A stretch of DNA of 64,000 nucleotides from Membranipora membranacea (Eukaryota; Bryozoa; Gymnolaemata; Cheilostomatida; Membraniporidae), in contig OU612072.1 of NCBI GenBank assembly GCA_914767715.1, positions 22,508,001 to 22,572,000 on the forward strand, written 5' to 3'. Made by a program: the position numbers and the translations under genes. The notes beneath the pieces are model-generated. The model was given only the letters and a program-made list of their open reading frames with translations, did not search any database and had not been told where the DNA came from. This document shows, piece after piece, positions 25,020 through 38,484 of this stretch (position 1 is its first letter; each line of letters starts with the position of its first letter).

Positions 25020-26896
25020 ATGGTCCTCTAAGCAGAACAGGAATGCTATCTCCGCAGCATTGAACTGAATTTTCTTGCAAAGATGTGTCAGTAGCAGTGA
25101 TGACTGTAGGGTCAAGACAGGCTGGGTTTGACCGTTTCAGGAACAGGCAGTGGGGACAGGGGATGACTATGTCAGTCTTAGTTGCATGCGATGATGAGGA
25201 AAGATGGTCATTAAGTCCATTGAGCAGTTTGATGAAGCTGTCCCACATTTCACTTACACTAGAGGCATCGCCCTCAACTCGTATGATCACTCTCTGGGAA
25301 TCAAACTCATGAATGAAGTGAACATGAGTGTCATCATTTATCTTCCCTGATGCGCCATTCTTAAACTTGAATGATGAGCCTGATAACGTATCAGAAGGGA
25401 AACTGTCTACAACCGTCAACATCATCTGATGAAATGCATATTCAGGTAATTTCATTCCGTAGAAGCTGTAGGAGGCCTTTAGGCAAATATCAGCCTTTGT
25501 ATTCGGGAAGGAATAGTTTTGCATGAAGTAAGGGACAAGGAAACACTCAGGAGAATCCCCGACAGCTTTCTGACTGTATATCAGCTTGTACTTTTCCAGT
25601 AATTCTACTGCAATACTCAGAGGTATTTCTGATTTCTCGATCAGCTTCTCGAGATCATCTCTTCGGAGAACACCCTTAGGCAAGTAAACAGCTTCAACCG
25701 AACCTGGAGGTACACGAGCGTCTCCTTCTACTGGTTTATGATTGAATATTGAATTGATGAGACAAGCAACTCTCGGAATGTTGTGAAACACTATATCATC
25801 AAGTCCAGGCCCTTTGTACGTAAGAATTCGCCCTGATCGTCGCATGAAATTAAGTATAGCATGAAACTGTCGCTTGCTATCCCTCACTTTATCTTCCAGT
25901 TCTTTGCTGACCTCTAGGTACGACTCTTCTCGCCTCGTCTCGATTTTGTTCACCTCCTTCCCCCATTCCGCTGGAATGGAGCAGTTAGTTTTTCTCAGAC
26001 TTGCTTTGAGTTTGTCCTGTAGTGGCTTCAAAGTATCAGATGACGCATCCTTATCTGCAAATCCAACTGAGCATATAAATGGCTGACTGTCTTTTTTACT
26101 CCACTTTGCTATAGCGAGATTTTTGACATTGCTGTTTTCCTCGATAAGATCTCTGGTAAGGGCTTTTAGGGTTTTGATCAACACCTTTTCTAATCGCTCG
26201 ATTTTTTCCTGTTCAAACTTGTCTTTATGAGTGAGTACCAGAAGTGGTTCTTGGATATCAGCCTTCACCATATAAGAAAACCAATCAAAGGCGACAAATC
26301 TGGCAGCTTCTCTCTTCCCGCGCCTTTCACTCACCCTGTCAAACTCTTCAATGTTGATTACTACCAGGGGGACACAACTTTGTTGAAAAGTAAGTTGGTA
26401 AGCATGTTGATAGACGGCATCACCACCAAAATCAATCAACCGAATCGTTGTCTGCTGGCCTGTTCCGGTGTCAAGAGAAAGTTCCTGAAACTCGAAGACC
26501 TTTGTCTTTGCTGTTTTCGCATCCGCATATGTGAATTCGTTTTTCATGGCGCTCACAAGTGTGGATTTCCCAACTTCTTTCCTGCCAATTACGACAACCG
26601 TTGCCAAGTTGATGGAAAGTTCACCATGAATCAAATCACTGAAGTATTGTATAACATCTTGTAGACCTGATAGGCAGACTGAAAGAGGAGGAAGAACTAA
26701 ACGTCTGCAGCCCTTGCAATCAAGATTCTGCAGAGAAGACAGAATGTTGGATATATTTGGGTTTATGGTCAGAAGACATTGATTGTTTGAGAGGTCCAGG
26801 TTACGAAGACATTTGAGGTTACCAATGAAGGCTGGCATGTGCTCGATCTCATTCCCGCTTATTTGCAGTACGACAAGGTCTTCCATACCACCAATC
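25020..26896 (-). CDS. Roco-caspase gene: last LRRs, Roc GTPase and COR exon
   Basis: One 1,877-bp exon, with acceptor AAATTACAG at 26,897 and donor GGACCAT|GTATGT at 25,020. Counting from the first Met (26,886), residues 1-70 are LRRs (LRNLDLSNNQCLL). Residues 90-300 form a Roc domain: P-loop GRKEVGKST at 101-109, G3 DFGG at 152-155 and G4 THKD at 219-222. Residues about 310-560 are COR (winged-helix part DDIVFHNIPRV, and VPYFMQNY). A C-terminal tail has CPHC at 577-580 and a second CC at 609-610, a possible metal site seen in several Roco proteins. All GTP-binding motifs look intact. LRR-Roc-COR order is that of the Roco family (LRRK, MFHAS1-like). There is no kinase here; a caspase-like domain follows instead. 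This exon is the firmest call in the window. Confidence 0.95.
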
Positions 26897-27245
26897 CTGT
26901 AATTTAAAAAGATAACAAAATAAAATGAATGAGGTATATTTGATGGCAGACCTGAAAGAGAAAGCTAGAAAGTTGGTTGAGTTTGAGCACATGAACTAGC
27001 ACTATTCTGTGCCAAGTAGCATTCTTTGCTTTTTCAATGGAAAACTCGGAACTCAGAATGAGTATTTTCTTTGAGCTGATGCGAGTTGATGTTATTTGCA
27101 ACATAACACAGATTTTATTTACACAGATATCAGTTTTAATTTGTACGAAATCAAACTGGCCAAAACATTCATTGTTCTCCAATTATGCAATGCACATGCT
27201 TGATTTCATTCCCTCATATGTTTAATTTATCAAGGTATATACTTC

Positions 27246-27580
27246 ATACCACCAATTCTGTTAGTTAAGAAGATAAGAAAATAAACTGAATCAAGTATAT
27301 TTGATGACAGACATGAAGAAGGATAAAGGAAAGTGGGTTGAGTTTGAACACATGAACTAACATTATTCTGTGCTGATTATCATTATTTCTGTTTTCCAAG
27401 AAAACCTGAATCATAAGTATTTTGTTTGAGCTGATGCAAATTGAGATTTTTTAGCAACATAACACAGTCTTCATTGACATGTATATTACTTTTAATTTGT
27501 AAAGAATATACTAGCCAAAATATACATTGTATTCCAAATATATGCCTGAAAGATACGATGACACCTTTTGAGTTAGGCCT
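27246..27580. repeat. Old duplicate of the sequence upstream of the Roc exon
   Basis: 27,246-27,580 repeats 26,882-27,220 at roughly 80%. It begins with the Roc exon's first bases and its splice acceptor (CATACCACCAATTCTGTTAG versus CATACCACCAATCCTGTAAT) and continues through GTATATTTGATG.CAGAC and ATGAACTA. This is a tandem duplication of the exon edge plus ~330 bp of intron. The duplicated exon edge leads nowhere. Confidence 0.75.
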
Positions 27581-30500
27581 GCGTTAAGTGTGGTAAAAAA
27601 GTTGATAAACCGTTACTTAGATGCTGATATCACACAGGCACATAAGGCAGATAGCATAAATTAATATCACATAATTCTAATATCAAATTATGTTGATCAC
27701 ATAATCACATATTGCTAATATCAATAATCGAGATACTCACACCGCTTTCAGTATCGCATGTCTACACTAAGAATTCTCCATGACATATTGGAGTTGCATC
27801 CCCTTAAGACCAAACGGCATTTAATTTTAAACAATGATGATTGGATTTTTGAAGTGTCACTAAAATTTCTAAAGCAATACACTTGATAGTAATTATACAT
27901 ATAAGATATATAGATAATAGATGATAGCTGTTCTCTTTGTGAGTTTTCTTAAGCCAAACTCTCTATTCATTTTAGATTTTGGTGTGAAATTCAAAACATA
28001 TTAAAGATTTTAGCAACTTTGTTACATCCTCCTTGCATTATTATAAACCCATCATCATTACAAATGGATGAGAGCTGAAAGAAAATAATATGAGGGAGTT
28101 TTAGATTTCGTCAACCCAGAATCTTAATTTGCTCTGCCAAACAGAAATCCTCATCCAGTTGTTGCAGCAAATTTCAGAATGACGTGATATTTCTGTTAGT
28201 CACTAAGGAATTTGTATGACCAAAATCGTAAGTCCATACCATATGATAATAGGAACGATCTCCTCTGCGCTGCACTAGTGTTGTATTGAGCCAGGAATAA
28301 TGAATATGAGCCGAGCCACCGAAATTTCTCTAAATTTGGGTATGAGTCGGGTCGAGTCGAAAAGAGCGCATGAAATGGATTTACATTAAGACTTCATAAG
28401 TCGCTTTCCTACTCCTACACTGTCTTCAGATATCACAATATAAAAGAATGATGGATATTCATCCACTAATCACTAGTGCATTTGCTAATAGTACATGTTA
28501 AGTTTGATTCAGTCTGTAATATATCATCTAGACATAATGAACTATGTTGAGACCAAGTTTCATCAAATTCTTTCACGTATTTATGGAATTATAGACGTCT
28601 GAAGAAAGCTTTATGTAGTGTTGTAAGCGTTCATAATAATCACAGCAAAAGCATGACTAAAAGCTATATGTTTTATCATCGTATAGTCTCTATTTCCTAA
28701 ATCATCACCTAAAAACCATAGCATAGTGGTTAAGATCGTGAACTGTAGTGCACTAGGCCTCAGGTTCGAGTATCACTCTAGTAGTTGAGACCCGTAAGGA
28801 TGTAGACCTCTGACCCGACTTGACCCTAACATGACCCGACCACAGAAACCCGAAACCCGACCCGTTGACTTGACCCTGAATACAACAATACGCTTCACCC
28901 TTTTGCATAGCGATGTACCTCTACTAGAAGCACAAAGCCCAAACACATAGTCAATGTTTCGGACAAGCTACAATACCACTTCAAAATTAGTTTGGTTTTG
29001 TCCATTCAAAATTTCTCACTGAAATTTTCTACAAAAAATTTTTTTTTCACTTCAAGCTAAATAGATGGCCATAGCATGGTGAAACAGGAATGCTTCATGA
29101 AAGTTGTAGTTACTCAGGGTTGGCAGAGTTGCTTCTAGAACAAACGGTTTTGGTCCTTGCTAGATTCAAAATAAATTGAAAAGGCAGCTAATCTAGAGGG
29201 GCACATGATAAAATAAAAACTCTTATATTCATTTATGTTTTCATGCAGTAAATAACTTTAACTAGGCGAAAGGCAAGTTCTCTGCTATTAACAATTATGT
29301 TGAAAGTTTTACAAAGGGATTCATACTATAATAACATAGCAACATTTTTTGATGATATAGCTGACCGGAATTTAATGTTGCGTTGCGTTCATAAAATTTG
29401 TCACCACTCTAGACATTCTGCATAACAAGTTGGCTTACATCCTCGTCTTATCCTACTTACACAAATTTATAATTAAGTAAAATGAACATTAATCTGATAA
29501 TTACCCTTAAATTTTCAGTAAAAATCATAATTGTTTTCTACATTTGTAGACTACATTACTATTATTAGGAGTTAATAATCCCATGAGACAGAAATATGAT
29601 AGTACAAATCTAAAAGGTGAGCGCAAGAATTTTATTCTCAAAATTCCGGTGCTTTAGCTAATCAAAGCTTGGTATTGTATGTGGTTAAATCAGTGAGCAA
29701 CCAGAATGCAATGCGCTGCAGATTAGGACTGTAGTACAAAATTGTCTCCAACTTATGAATTTAGAAAAGAGGAACAGAGGTGAACAAAGCTGTTGTGAGC
29801 CTTTCAAGTTTTTCAACTGTGTTTCCGATAACTTGTAACATTATCATACACTTGACCACCAAGAACATAGTTGATTAAAAATAAATAAAACATTTGATTA
29901 AAACCAGTTGTCATATCACACGCCGCATCCCAAGCATGGGCGGCAAAATATTATTTGCCTCAGGACCTATGCCACAATATCTGCGCCAGATTGCTCTCTG
30001 TTTGCAGGCAGGTCGGAGCAAACCTGGAGGCCAACCCAACCCCAGTAGTCGAAGGACTGCAGTAGGATTTTAACCGCTAAAGGCCGTATCCAGCTGAGCC
30101 GCCTCATACTCCGTAGTTGAAACCTTACACAATTTATCACATGTGATGAAACACATTCTGAAATCTGTTTATGGGTACCAATGACTTTATATAATAGGGG
30201 AATTTCATATCCCAATACCAACAGTCGATGACTCCGCAATTGCACATTCCCCCATTACACCAATTACTCTTTTACTGAATTAAAAAATGGTAGCTATACT
30301 GCGCGCTGTGAAAATGAACTTTGATTTCTAATTCTATGGACAAATCCCTGTTTACCTCACTGGTTATTGATATTCAAGGCTGGCTGAGAGTAAGGTATTG
30401 TATTTGCCTTTCAATCATGGAATGTGTCACTTGCTAAAGTACAACTACATGATAGGATATTTCTTCCATCATTCCCAGGGATTAATAGAACACTGAAACG

Positions 30501-30619
30501 CAAGGGAGCATAACTCCTAATATGTGAATTTAGTAGTGTAGACATGCGATACAAAATTCGGTGTGACTAATCACGTAATTGATGCTATTGGACTAGTCCT
30601 GTGGCAGCCCCTCCCCCCC
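27581..30619. other. Intron sequence, mostly featureless
   Basis: Part of the ~11.6-kb intron between the 38.5-kb LRR exon and the Roc exon. It contains a tRNA-like SINE remnant (28,710-28,800). Short GACCCGA-type repeats occur on either side, in opposite orientation: GTCGGGTCGAGTCG near 28,347 and GACCCGACTTGACCC near 28,812. No exon seen. Confidence 0.5.
28710..28800 (+). mobile_element. tRNA-derived SINE remnant
   Basis: An A-box-like stretch (TAGCATAGTGGTTAAGA, about 28,720-28,736) and a B-box-like stretch (CAGGTTCGAGTATCAC, about 28,760-28,775) are correctly ordered and spaced. The stems do not fold into a full cloverleaf. It is a decayed tRNA-headed element; its body was not delimited. 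Confidence 0.5.
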
Positions 30620-33200
30620 TGTTGAACCCACAAACGTCGCAAACGTCGAAACGTCGCAATCTAGCGTTCCACTAACGCCGCAATCCCAAAAACGTCGCAA
30701 CGAAGGGTTTTTATTACGTCGCAAACCAAAAAACGTCGCAACTTTTTAAATGTCGCAATAGCTCGAACCCACTAACGTCGCAAATGTCGCAACTCAACTT
30801 AAATGCCGAGTTGTCTCCTCATTTGATGCAAATTGGTGATGATGATTTGTTGCAAGACGTAGATAGGAGCATAGGATTTTCAAAACACGGTGGAGAATTG
30901 AATATCAATGTTTTATGTTGTGCTTTGGATAATTGTTGAGTATTTTTCAGGTTATTTGAATTATTTTCTTCACTTGTTAATTGTTAATTCAGAATCCATT
31001 AATGCTGTCATAAAAGGGATGCTTACCAACATCTAGCAGTTATAGTGACATTCCAATTTGTAATGTGCCTCAATGTTTCATTTAGCCAATGATTGAAATC
31101 GTCAAGAGGTATTGACACAGGTTGATTGAGTGCTATATTTTTTCTCTTGCTGGCATAGCCTTAATCCATCAATAAAAAATGTTACATCATTCCCGTGACT
31201 GAACGCTTTGGTTTTCTCAGATGAATCAAGTCAATTTTTTTTTATCATGTACCATGTCAGTTTGAGCTGTTACATTATAACGATCGACGATGCTCGGATA
31301 AAGGAAACAATTTTTCAATATTTTAAATTCAATAGGAGTTGTTCCCTCACAAATTAAAATAAGATAACTCATAACTATGTTTTCTACATCCTACTTATGA
31401 AATAAAATGTTATGGTAGAGAGTAATTCCATTCTCCCTGGTTGAACATGAATGATTCTTGGTAACAAACAGATGCACATGAATTACCATCAGAGAGCCCT
31501 GAGCGTGTTTATTGTGAAGTTTGATCAATGGAAAGAAAAACCTGTGTGCCTAGACAATATTGTGTGCCATGTGAATAGTTTGTCTTACCATGTTAGATTT
31601 ATTTAACAAAATTGGATAATCAGAAGAATAAGGCTACAGCAGATCTACTTAGCTCTTTTGTATTTTATTCATTGACCCCTCCTCCATACCATAGGTAGTA
31701 GGCAGCCTACTGTATGTATAGGTACAATAGATTGATACTGTTTCACATGCTGGCTAGATAGAAAAAAGCAAGGTGGATTTTTAGAGGTAGGATAATGGGC
31801 TTTGGGTACCCAGGCATAGTTGAGCTGCAAATTTTATCAATTGATTTCAATACTAAACAAGCCAATCACGATATCTCAAAAAATCATCTGCTGGCTCCTT
31901 ACCCTGTCTTGACAAGCTTTGCTGGAGGGGTTCCCCCCTCCTTCAAGCAATGCTTGTCAAGACAGGCTACTGTTTGCCATGGTCTTAAGAATTAAGAATT
32001 TTACTTGATTAATATCTATATAACCATGGCCATTAACAATGAGCCCCTTGGTCACAAAGCGATATTAAATTCTGTAAATTTTCAATTGCACTATCATTGA
32101 CCTGCAGTCCACAGTCAAGGTCCCTGCCCATAACTCAAATTTCTTTGACAAGGATTTGCGTTTACAAACTGCATTTAATTCTACAGCCTATCGTGGTACA
32201 TTCAAATTTTTATAAGACTGTAAAAATTTAAAACGACAAGCTCAAAATCTTGTTCAAAGTTGCTAGAGCACCCTAGATTACAGAGTGATAAAAACACAAT
32301 TGCCATTACGCAAGTCAATGTTCTAAAATCCCTACCTATTGTATGCTAATGCTTCTTATAGTATCCAGTTTAGGTTTTATTATCATAAACTTTATATGAA
32401 AACCATGAAGTTTCATCTTGGGAATGATGTTAAAATTCCTTAGTCAGTAGATAAAGGATAAGTCATAAAGAGATGAAGCGGTTCATGCATAAATGACTTA
32501 ATATTTTTTCTGGTATTTCAAGTAGTGTAAAAGCATAGCCTATATCAAACATGAAAGTATATTTCAAGCTTGACATGTATGCAGATATTCGCCTTACTCG
32601 TGCTAAATCTTGATAATCATCCCGTATAAAACAGCAGTGACAAATTATGAGCAAGTAGCAAGTTTTATCATTATCCTAGGAAGTTTTTCTCTGATAAAAA
32701 TTGGTACAATATTCTCAATATTTCAACTCCCACAGTGTTTGAAATCCGTATCTTCTACCAACTGGTACGTCACTACATCTGCTAGAAGTTGATTAGCGTC
32801 TCTTTTATGACAGCATTAATGTATTCTGAGGTAACAATGAAGAAAGTGAAAAAAATGATTCAAATAACCTGAAAAATACTCAACAAATATCCATAGCACA
32901 ATATTATAGCGTTGATATTCAACTACCCACCATGTTTTGAAGTTTGTATGCTCCTATCTACGTCTCGCAACATATCATCATCACCAATTTGCATCAAATG
33001 AGAAGACAACTCAGCATTTTTGTTGAGTTGCGACATTTGTGACGTTAGTGCGTTCGAGCTATTGAGAAGTTTAAAAAATTGCGACGTTTGTGGGTTTGCG
33101 ACGATATAAAAACCCTTCGTCACTACGTTTTTGGGATTGCAACGTTAGTGGAACGCTAGATTGCGACGTTTTGACGTTTGCGACGTTTGTGGGTTAAACA
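30620..33200. mobile_element. 2.6-kb element with ~435-bp TIRs and CGTCGCAA arrays
   Basis: The outer ends read TGTTGAACCCACAAACGTCG on the left and TGTTTAACCCACAAACGTCG inward from the right. Arms 30,620-31,055 and 32,765-33,200 are reverse complements at roughly 85%. The outer 170 bp of each arm is an irregular array of AACGTCGCAA and close variants, a likely set of transposase-binding sites. The element is bracketed by CCCCTCCCC-like runs (left CCCCTCCCCCCC, right CCCCTCCCC), a probable target duplication blurred by C-run slippage. The ~1.7-kb centre shows no transposase. It lies in the big intron of the Roco-caspase gene. Confidence 0.8.
31903..31966. repeat. Short foldback of the TGTCTTGACAAGC family
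   Basis: The arms CCTGTCTTGACAAGCTTTG and CAATGCTTGTCAAGACAGG pair almost perfectly around a GGAGGGG...CCCCTCC inner stem. The outer motif is the same as the ends of the 13.1-kb MITE, so this is a short member of that family. It sits inside the 30.6-33.2 kb element. Confidence 0.8.
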
Positions 33201-35772
33201 CCCCTCCCCTATCTTCCGCTTCAATTTATAAATATGCAATGTAATGGTGATAAGGTAAGTTGCATCATGTTGCATGTAATAAGCGACTAGTTGGTTCAAG
33301 CAAGGGAAAGTGATAAAATAATGAAATAGTTTCAGAACTTCTCAAAGCAAAAAATGAAGCAATATTTAGGTTCCCTAAGAAACAAAATTACTCCTAGCTG
33401 TTAGCTGGTTTCAGCAAATGTGGTGGTTACTATAAAACGCGTATGCCCTCTCTGGATGAATTATTCAGTTCAGTTCGGTTAGGCTATGTAACTCACCAAT
33501 CGTCCCTAGTTAGTATTAACACAATCCTTAATTTCTGACATTGCATAATTTGTTGGTTGAGATGATCAATGTTTGACACATTATGATTGATAGGGCGATT
33601 AGCAACACACTATCTGAATTCTTTCTCATTTTTCCACTCAGTTTCAAGTCTCGTCTTTTCCCATATTAACTCACTGTGACGTCATTTGCTGATATTATGT
33701 AGGCCACAATGGGTACTTCTATGCAGTGAACACTACATCAATACCCCCGGGTCGCTGGGCCCAAGCACTCCATAGGCAATGCTGACTAATGAGAACCTAC
33801 ATCATGATTATGTTTCATGTCCTTTAAAGACAGCTTTAGAGCTGCTAATGAACAGTGATTTACATTTAAATTTTAAATTTACATAAAGAAAACACAGTTG
33901 AAGGTGAGGTGGTTATCTTATTCATTTTTCTATCCCCTGGAAACCTTAAATTGACTTGGGAATGAAATGAAACCGAGAAGATCGGAAATCAATTAACTCT
34001 TTTTTGACTCATTGATCTCAATATTTGTTTAACATTAATCTTTGTGTCTTTTTGCAAACTGTAGAAGGGTCTACCCTTAGTGCATAACAATAAGAAAACG
34101 AGAGCATTGATATCAGGTGACACAGAAGCAGAAGAGCTGACGAGAGATTTTTGACGCGGGAGGCTAAGGTGATGTAAAAGTATTAAACATCGGTCTTTTC
34201 ATCCAAAAAATGAATCATATTATATTATACCTCCAACTGTGCAGGTTGAGCATAACCAATTCACCCCTTATCTTCTAAGTATCATTGTTTTTTTGCAGGT
34301 AAACAAAGGTGTAACTACTCCTTCCTTTGTTTTTGACCATGGATGGTTAATATGTGGTCTTACTAATTTGAAATAAAGATTTCTGAAAGCTAATTAAAAA
34401 TATGGCCGCATCATCTAGCAATCGCGTTGTCCAAAGATTTATACAGGAGTGGGCAACTCGAGTTGGCTCCACGTACTCGAGTTATGGTCAAAAATAATTT
34501 ACCAAGCCCAAGAGTAGAGTAAACACAGCAATTACACTGATTAGAGTAGAGTGAAAAAGAGTGACACAGGTCTCAGAGTCAAGTATGTCCTGAAAATCTG
34601 AGGTCTGTATGTAGCTCCATAATTGCTTATGCCTGCATCAGAAGAAGCTTCCTCTAAAGCATTACAAATCAGGAAAATCATTTTCATTTGAGCAGCCGCA
34701 TGGCTTTAAAAGGTCTGACAGCACAATTATTTATATCATTGGATCGCTCATCTCCTTAGGAACATAGTGGTTATTTTTTTAGTAAACAAGGAAAACATCT
34801 GCCAAGGTCAGTAGCTCGTTAACTCACAACACAACTTAACCACAAAAGAAGATTTCTCTTTACAATCAATTTATTGGCTTTTTTTGTCTTTTCGAGATGT
34901 GGGTATAACTTGGGTTCACAAAACTTCCTTATTGTTCTGAAAAGGTTCAAGGATAAAACTACTTGTAAATATATTTGTGCAATCTATTGACTCTAAGAAT
35001 AGGTCAGAACACTGTGCGATGAATCACAAGATATTTGCTAAAGCTAACCGTATAGGACATTAACCATTCTATTTCTTAACCAGTAAAGGAGTCAGATAGT
35101 CATAGCTAGCGGCCCCAACAGGCAACCAGCATAAAACGTTCATTGGACGCCCCCTGTTGCAATAACCGCATCAGTTACAGTTTCAACTCATAACCCAGTT
35201 ATCCGGTGGCGAGAACATAGGCCATAGATTATGACACTTCACCAAATCATCAGCATCAGCCAATTAAAGGGGACATAAATATCAACTAACCTGAGGACCC
35301 ACACCAGCCTATTCCGATTTGACCAAGCTTCTAAGCCCCCAGTAACGAGTTCACATCAATGCTCACTCCTTCATTGGGAACTAACTCAACCAGATTAGTG
35401 GTACAATAGTCATGGTGCCCTTATATGTCAATAGAGAAAGATGGCAGTGCAGAAGATGAATATCAAACAGCAGAGGGCAACTGATAGCAGAAATTGATGC
35501 AGAAGAAGCAGAGATAGACCAGCGGTCAGTCAAGGATTACATGTCCAAACACTGACAATTATGCTGAAATTTCAACTCACTATCACCAGTTAATCAGTAA
35601 AAGCTCCACCTCCAATTATAACACTTCTTGGTAATCAGTAACTACTTACTAATTGTCAAGCAATATAATGAGTCAATTAGCTTTACATTATTCCCTTTAT
35701 CGAATGCTAACATCTCAAAGGGGGCTTTGATATGAACAGAAGATATGTCCACCCCTTTTTACATAGCGATCG
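33201..35772. other. Intron sequence without recognised features
   Basis: Part of the large intron. No exon, tRNA or complete mobile element seen, apart from the foldback fragment near 33,305-33,350. Confidence 0.5.
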
Positions 35773-35815
35773 CTTAAAGTATCTAGGTACTATAATAGTA
35801 CCTAGATACTTTAAG
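35773..35815. repeat. 43-bp perfect palindrome
   Basis: CTTAAAGTATCTAGGTACTAT and its exact reverse complement are separated by one A. Allowing one mismatch, pairing extends about six bases further on each side (CGATCG / CTATCG). With a one-base loop it would form a cruciform rather than a hairpin transcript. Confidence 0.9.
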
Positions 35816-35992
35816 CTATCGAAGATTTCCCTGTTCTTCAAACAATTAATTGATTGATGGATGAGTCAAAGCAGAAATGACAGATGTTATTATTTCGAAC
35901 CATTTGAATGCTCAAAATACTGTCAGTGGCAATAAAAGGACCTTATGGGCATTTTGCTGGCCATAAAGGATTACAACTCTGAGGTTTATCTC

Positions 35993-37540
35993 CTCTGCTC
36001 AAACCGGAAGCAAAAGAGTAAATGAGATGATGGCCATGAGAAATGCGCAACAAAACAAACTGACATGAATGCCTTATAATACTAGATCACTTGGGAATAG
36101 ATATAATTTCAAAACTGCCTCTGCTGCTGCCTTGGGGCCTACGGTTGAGGTTCAAAAATCAAAAGTCATGTTTTCATAAGATTCCTAAACTTTCTGAGAA
36201 TTTGTGAGCATCATGAGAACCTACAAGTGTGTATAACTTTTCTGAGCTGGTGACCCTGCACTTGTCATTTATAGCAGGATGGATCAAAAGACTCAAAAGT
36301 GATGACATTATCTCTCATGAAAATTTTACATAACTTGACATGATTTTTTTACTTCACCTATCTGTTTTATTAGCCTACCTGTTTTATTAGCATACCTGTT
36401 TTATTAGCATACCTGTTTTATATTCGTAATTTTTACAGAATTGTAGAAACATAAATAAAAAAAGCACATAACTAAAACCTGTATGACCATATTCACTGGG
36501 CAAACTACAGGTTTGGATAGTTGTTGCTCAGGATGATCTAAACTGATTATGATGACCAATGTGCCTTTCTAAAATTCATAAATGTGTATGGCCGTTCACC
36601 ACCTCCCAACAACCTTGCCACTTCATAGGTATTAAGCTGAAATCAAAGAAATTGCCAATAACAATCTATGGCAGACCTTATCAGTATTGAGGACTGCCAA
36701 ATTTACATTCAGCAGATTCAGCTCTCAAATATGCAATCACTATCCTGCAGCAGTTTGATGAAATCAATCCCATTCACAGCCAGTGAAATAGTGGCCAGAC
36801 CTTTTAAGATTTTCATAAAGTCTGTCAAGTACTACTGCCAAAATTCACTTTTATCCTTGGTTAAGTGATTATAAATTGTTTAGTGGTGTTGGCATTTGCA
36901 GCTAACAGTTGATAATCCCTGAAAACCTATAGTAATAGGTGTAGTGGGACCTAATCCATTATCATAGGCAATGGATCTAAGTAGATAATTAATTCCTATA
37001 ATTACAGCTACAACAATTAACTACTGGCAAGAATCCAGTCAGACAGCCCAAATTTGAGTCCATTGTGTCAAAATAAATAAAAATCTCAATATTAAACATT
37101 GTTGATAGCTAAAGACAATACAGCCAGCTTTTTCTGTGTGAATAGCATAAATTTTCCCAGGAAATAGGCAAAATTAATGTCAATACACAGCATTGAGTTT
37201 TGATTTCTTCCACAAAATACCATGCCGGTTACATGTTGTGTTATCATCTAATGTTTTCAACATTCACCACAAATTGCGATATTCTTGCTTAGCAGACATC
37301 TTGTATAAAACATTTACATTGAGATACTAAGTTTTTGACTCCTTATGCGGTCAGAATATCATGGATCCATATTGATATAAGTCGGAATTGTATTGACAAA
37401 CTGTATGACAATGGACAATGTTTCTACAGTTCTTGAGTTCAATTCCATCAATGACATAGGTGAACGGCGATCATTTTGGATTCCAGGAGGAAGGCGAACA
37501 GCACAACCATAATTATATGTTTAATGCAGCTTTGTTTGAA
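35993..37540. repeat. Segmental duplication, copy A (pairs with 39,595-41,240)
   Basis: From CCGGAAGCAAAAGAGTAAAT onward this stretch matches 39,595-41,240 at roughly 93-95%, with small indels and one extra ~50-bp stretch in copy B (about 40,895-40,945). The spacing is about 3.6 kb. Both copies contain the 17-bp tandem repeat and the block GACAAACTGTATGACAATGG. After this block copy A runs on into the unit carrying the 38,485-38,631 LRR exon, while copy B breaks off near 41,240. Confidence 0.85.
36362..36423. repeat. 17-bp tandem repeat, copy A
   Basis: About 3.5 units of ACCTGTTTTATTAGCAT. The duplicate locus at 39,976-40,084 has about six units, so repeat number changed after the segmental duplication. 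Confidence 0.85.
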
Positions 37541-38484
37541 TGAATTAAAATCAGGAATCCATCATCCCGAGTTAAACTCCAGATCACACTTTAAAGAATA
37601 ATGATTTCAATGCTTGCTGTTCATGTGTAATTCTTACACCTGTCAAACTTTGCAAACTTTGATGATTATACTATGTGATCAAGTCAACCCAGGGATTAAA
37701 TTTTGATCTCTTGGTGTGAAAGGCTTGATACTACTGTTCCATCCATTCTGTTGTCACCGAAGTATAAATATATTTTGACAAATCCTTGATTTTGTTTGCA
37801 CTGCGAAGATACTCATGTTAGAATCGCCTGAGCCTGATTTTCTGACAACATTTACAACTTTTTGATGGTGTCGTAATTCATAATTTGTAATTTTACTTTG
37901 CTGGACGATACTATAGTATGGCTTCTGAACGGAGGCAATTATCATTGATTTAATATCAGCAATTCTACTGCCAGCCAGTTATGATAATACAAAACTGAAT
38001 GGCAGCTGCCCTTCTCACTGGGGACAAATTTACATTTATAATGGTAAACACTCTGATATCTAGTATTTCGACTCCACGTTATGGCGATGTTTTTGGGCAT
38101 TTTAAAATTCCAAGAATATGTTGAAGGTAATATAGTTTTAAAAATTTAAACACATTCCATCGATCTGTGGAAGTGATGTAACCATTTTCTTGACAGTGGG
38201 ATAAACATTGAGTTTGCCAAATTGAGATTGATTCCTAATAAAATGTAACAGAGATTGATGTGAGATGGTTCTTGAAAACAATTTCCATTGAGAACTGAAA
38301 GGCATTCAGAATGCATTACATTGTGGTAGCCAGTGTTTACCTTTCGGATTGATTCTGACACTTCTCACTTGGGGGTGAGCACGATTCCAAAAATTTGAAA
38401 ATCAAAACACATACATACATACATGCGATATAGTTTTCGATGTGTTATTTCAATAGCATAATCAAACAAACAAACTGAACATAC

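Noticed and set aside
25085-26664. Plus-strand open frames opposite the Roc-COR exon
   Set aside because: They are antisense shadows of the real minus-strand coding exon.
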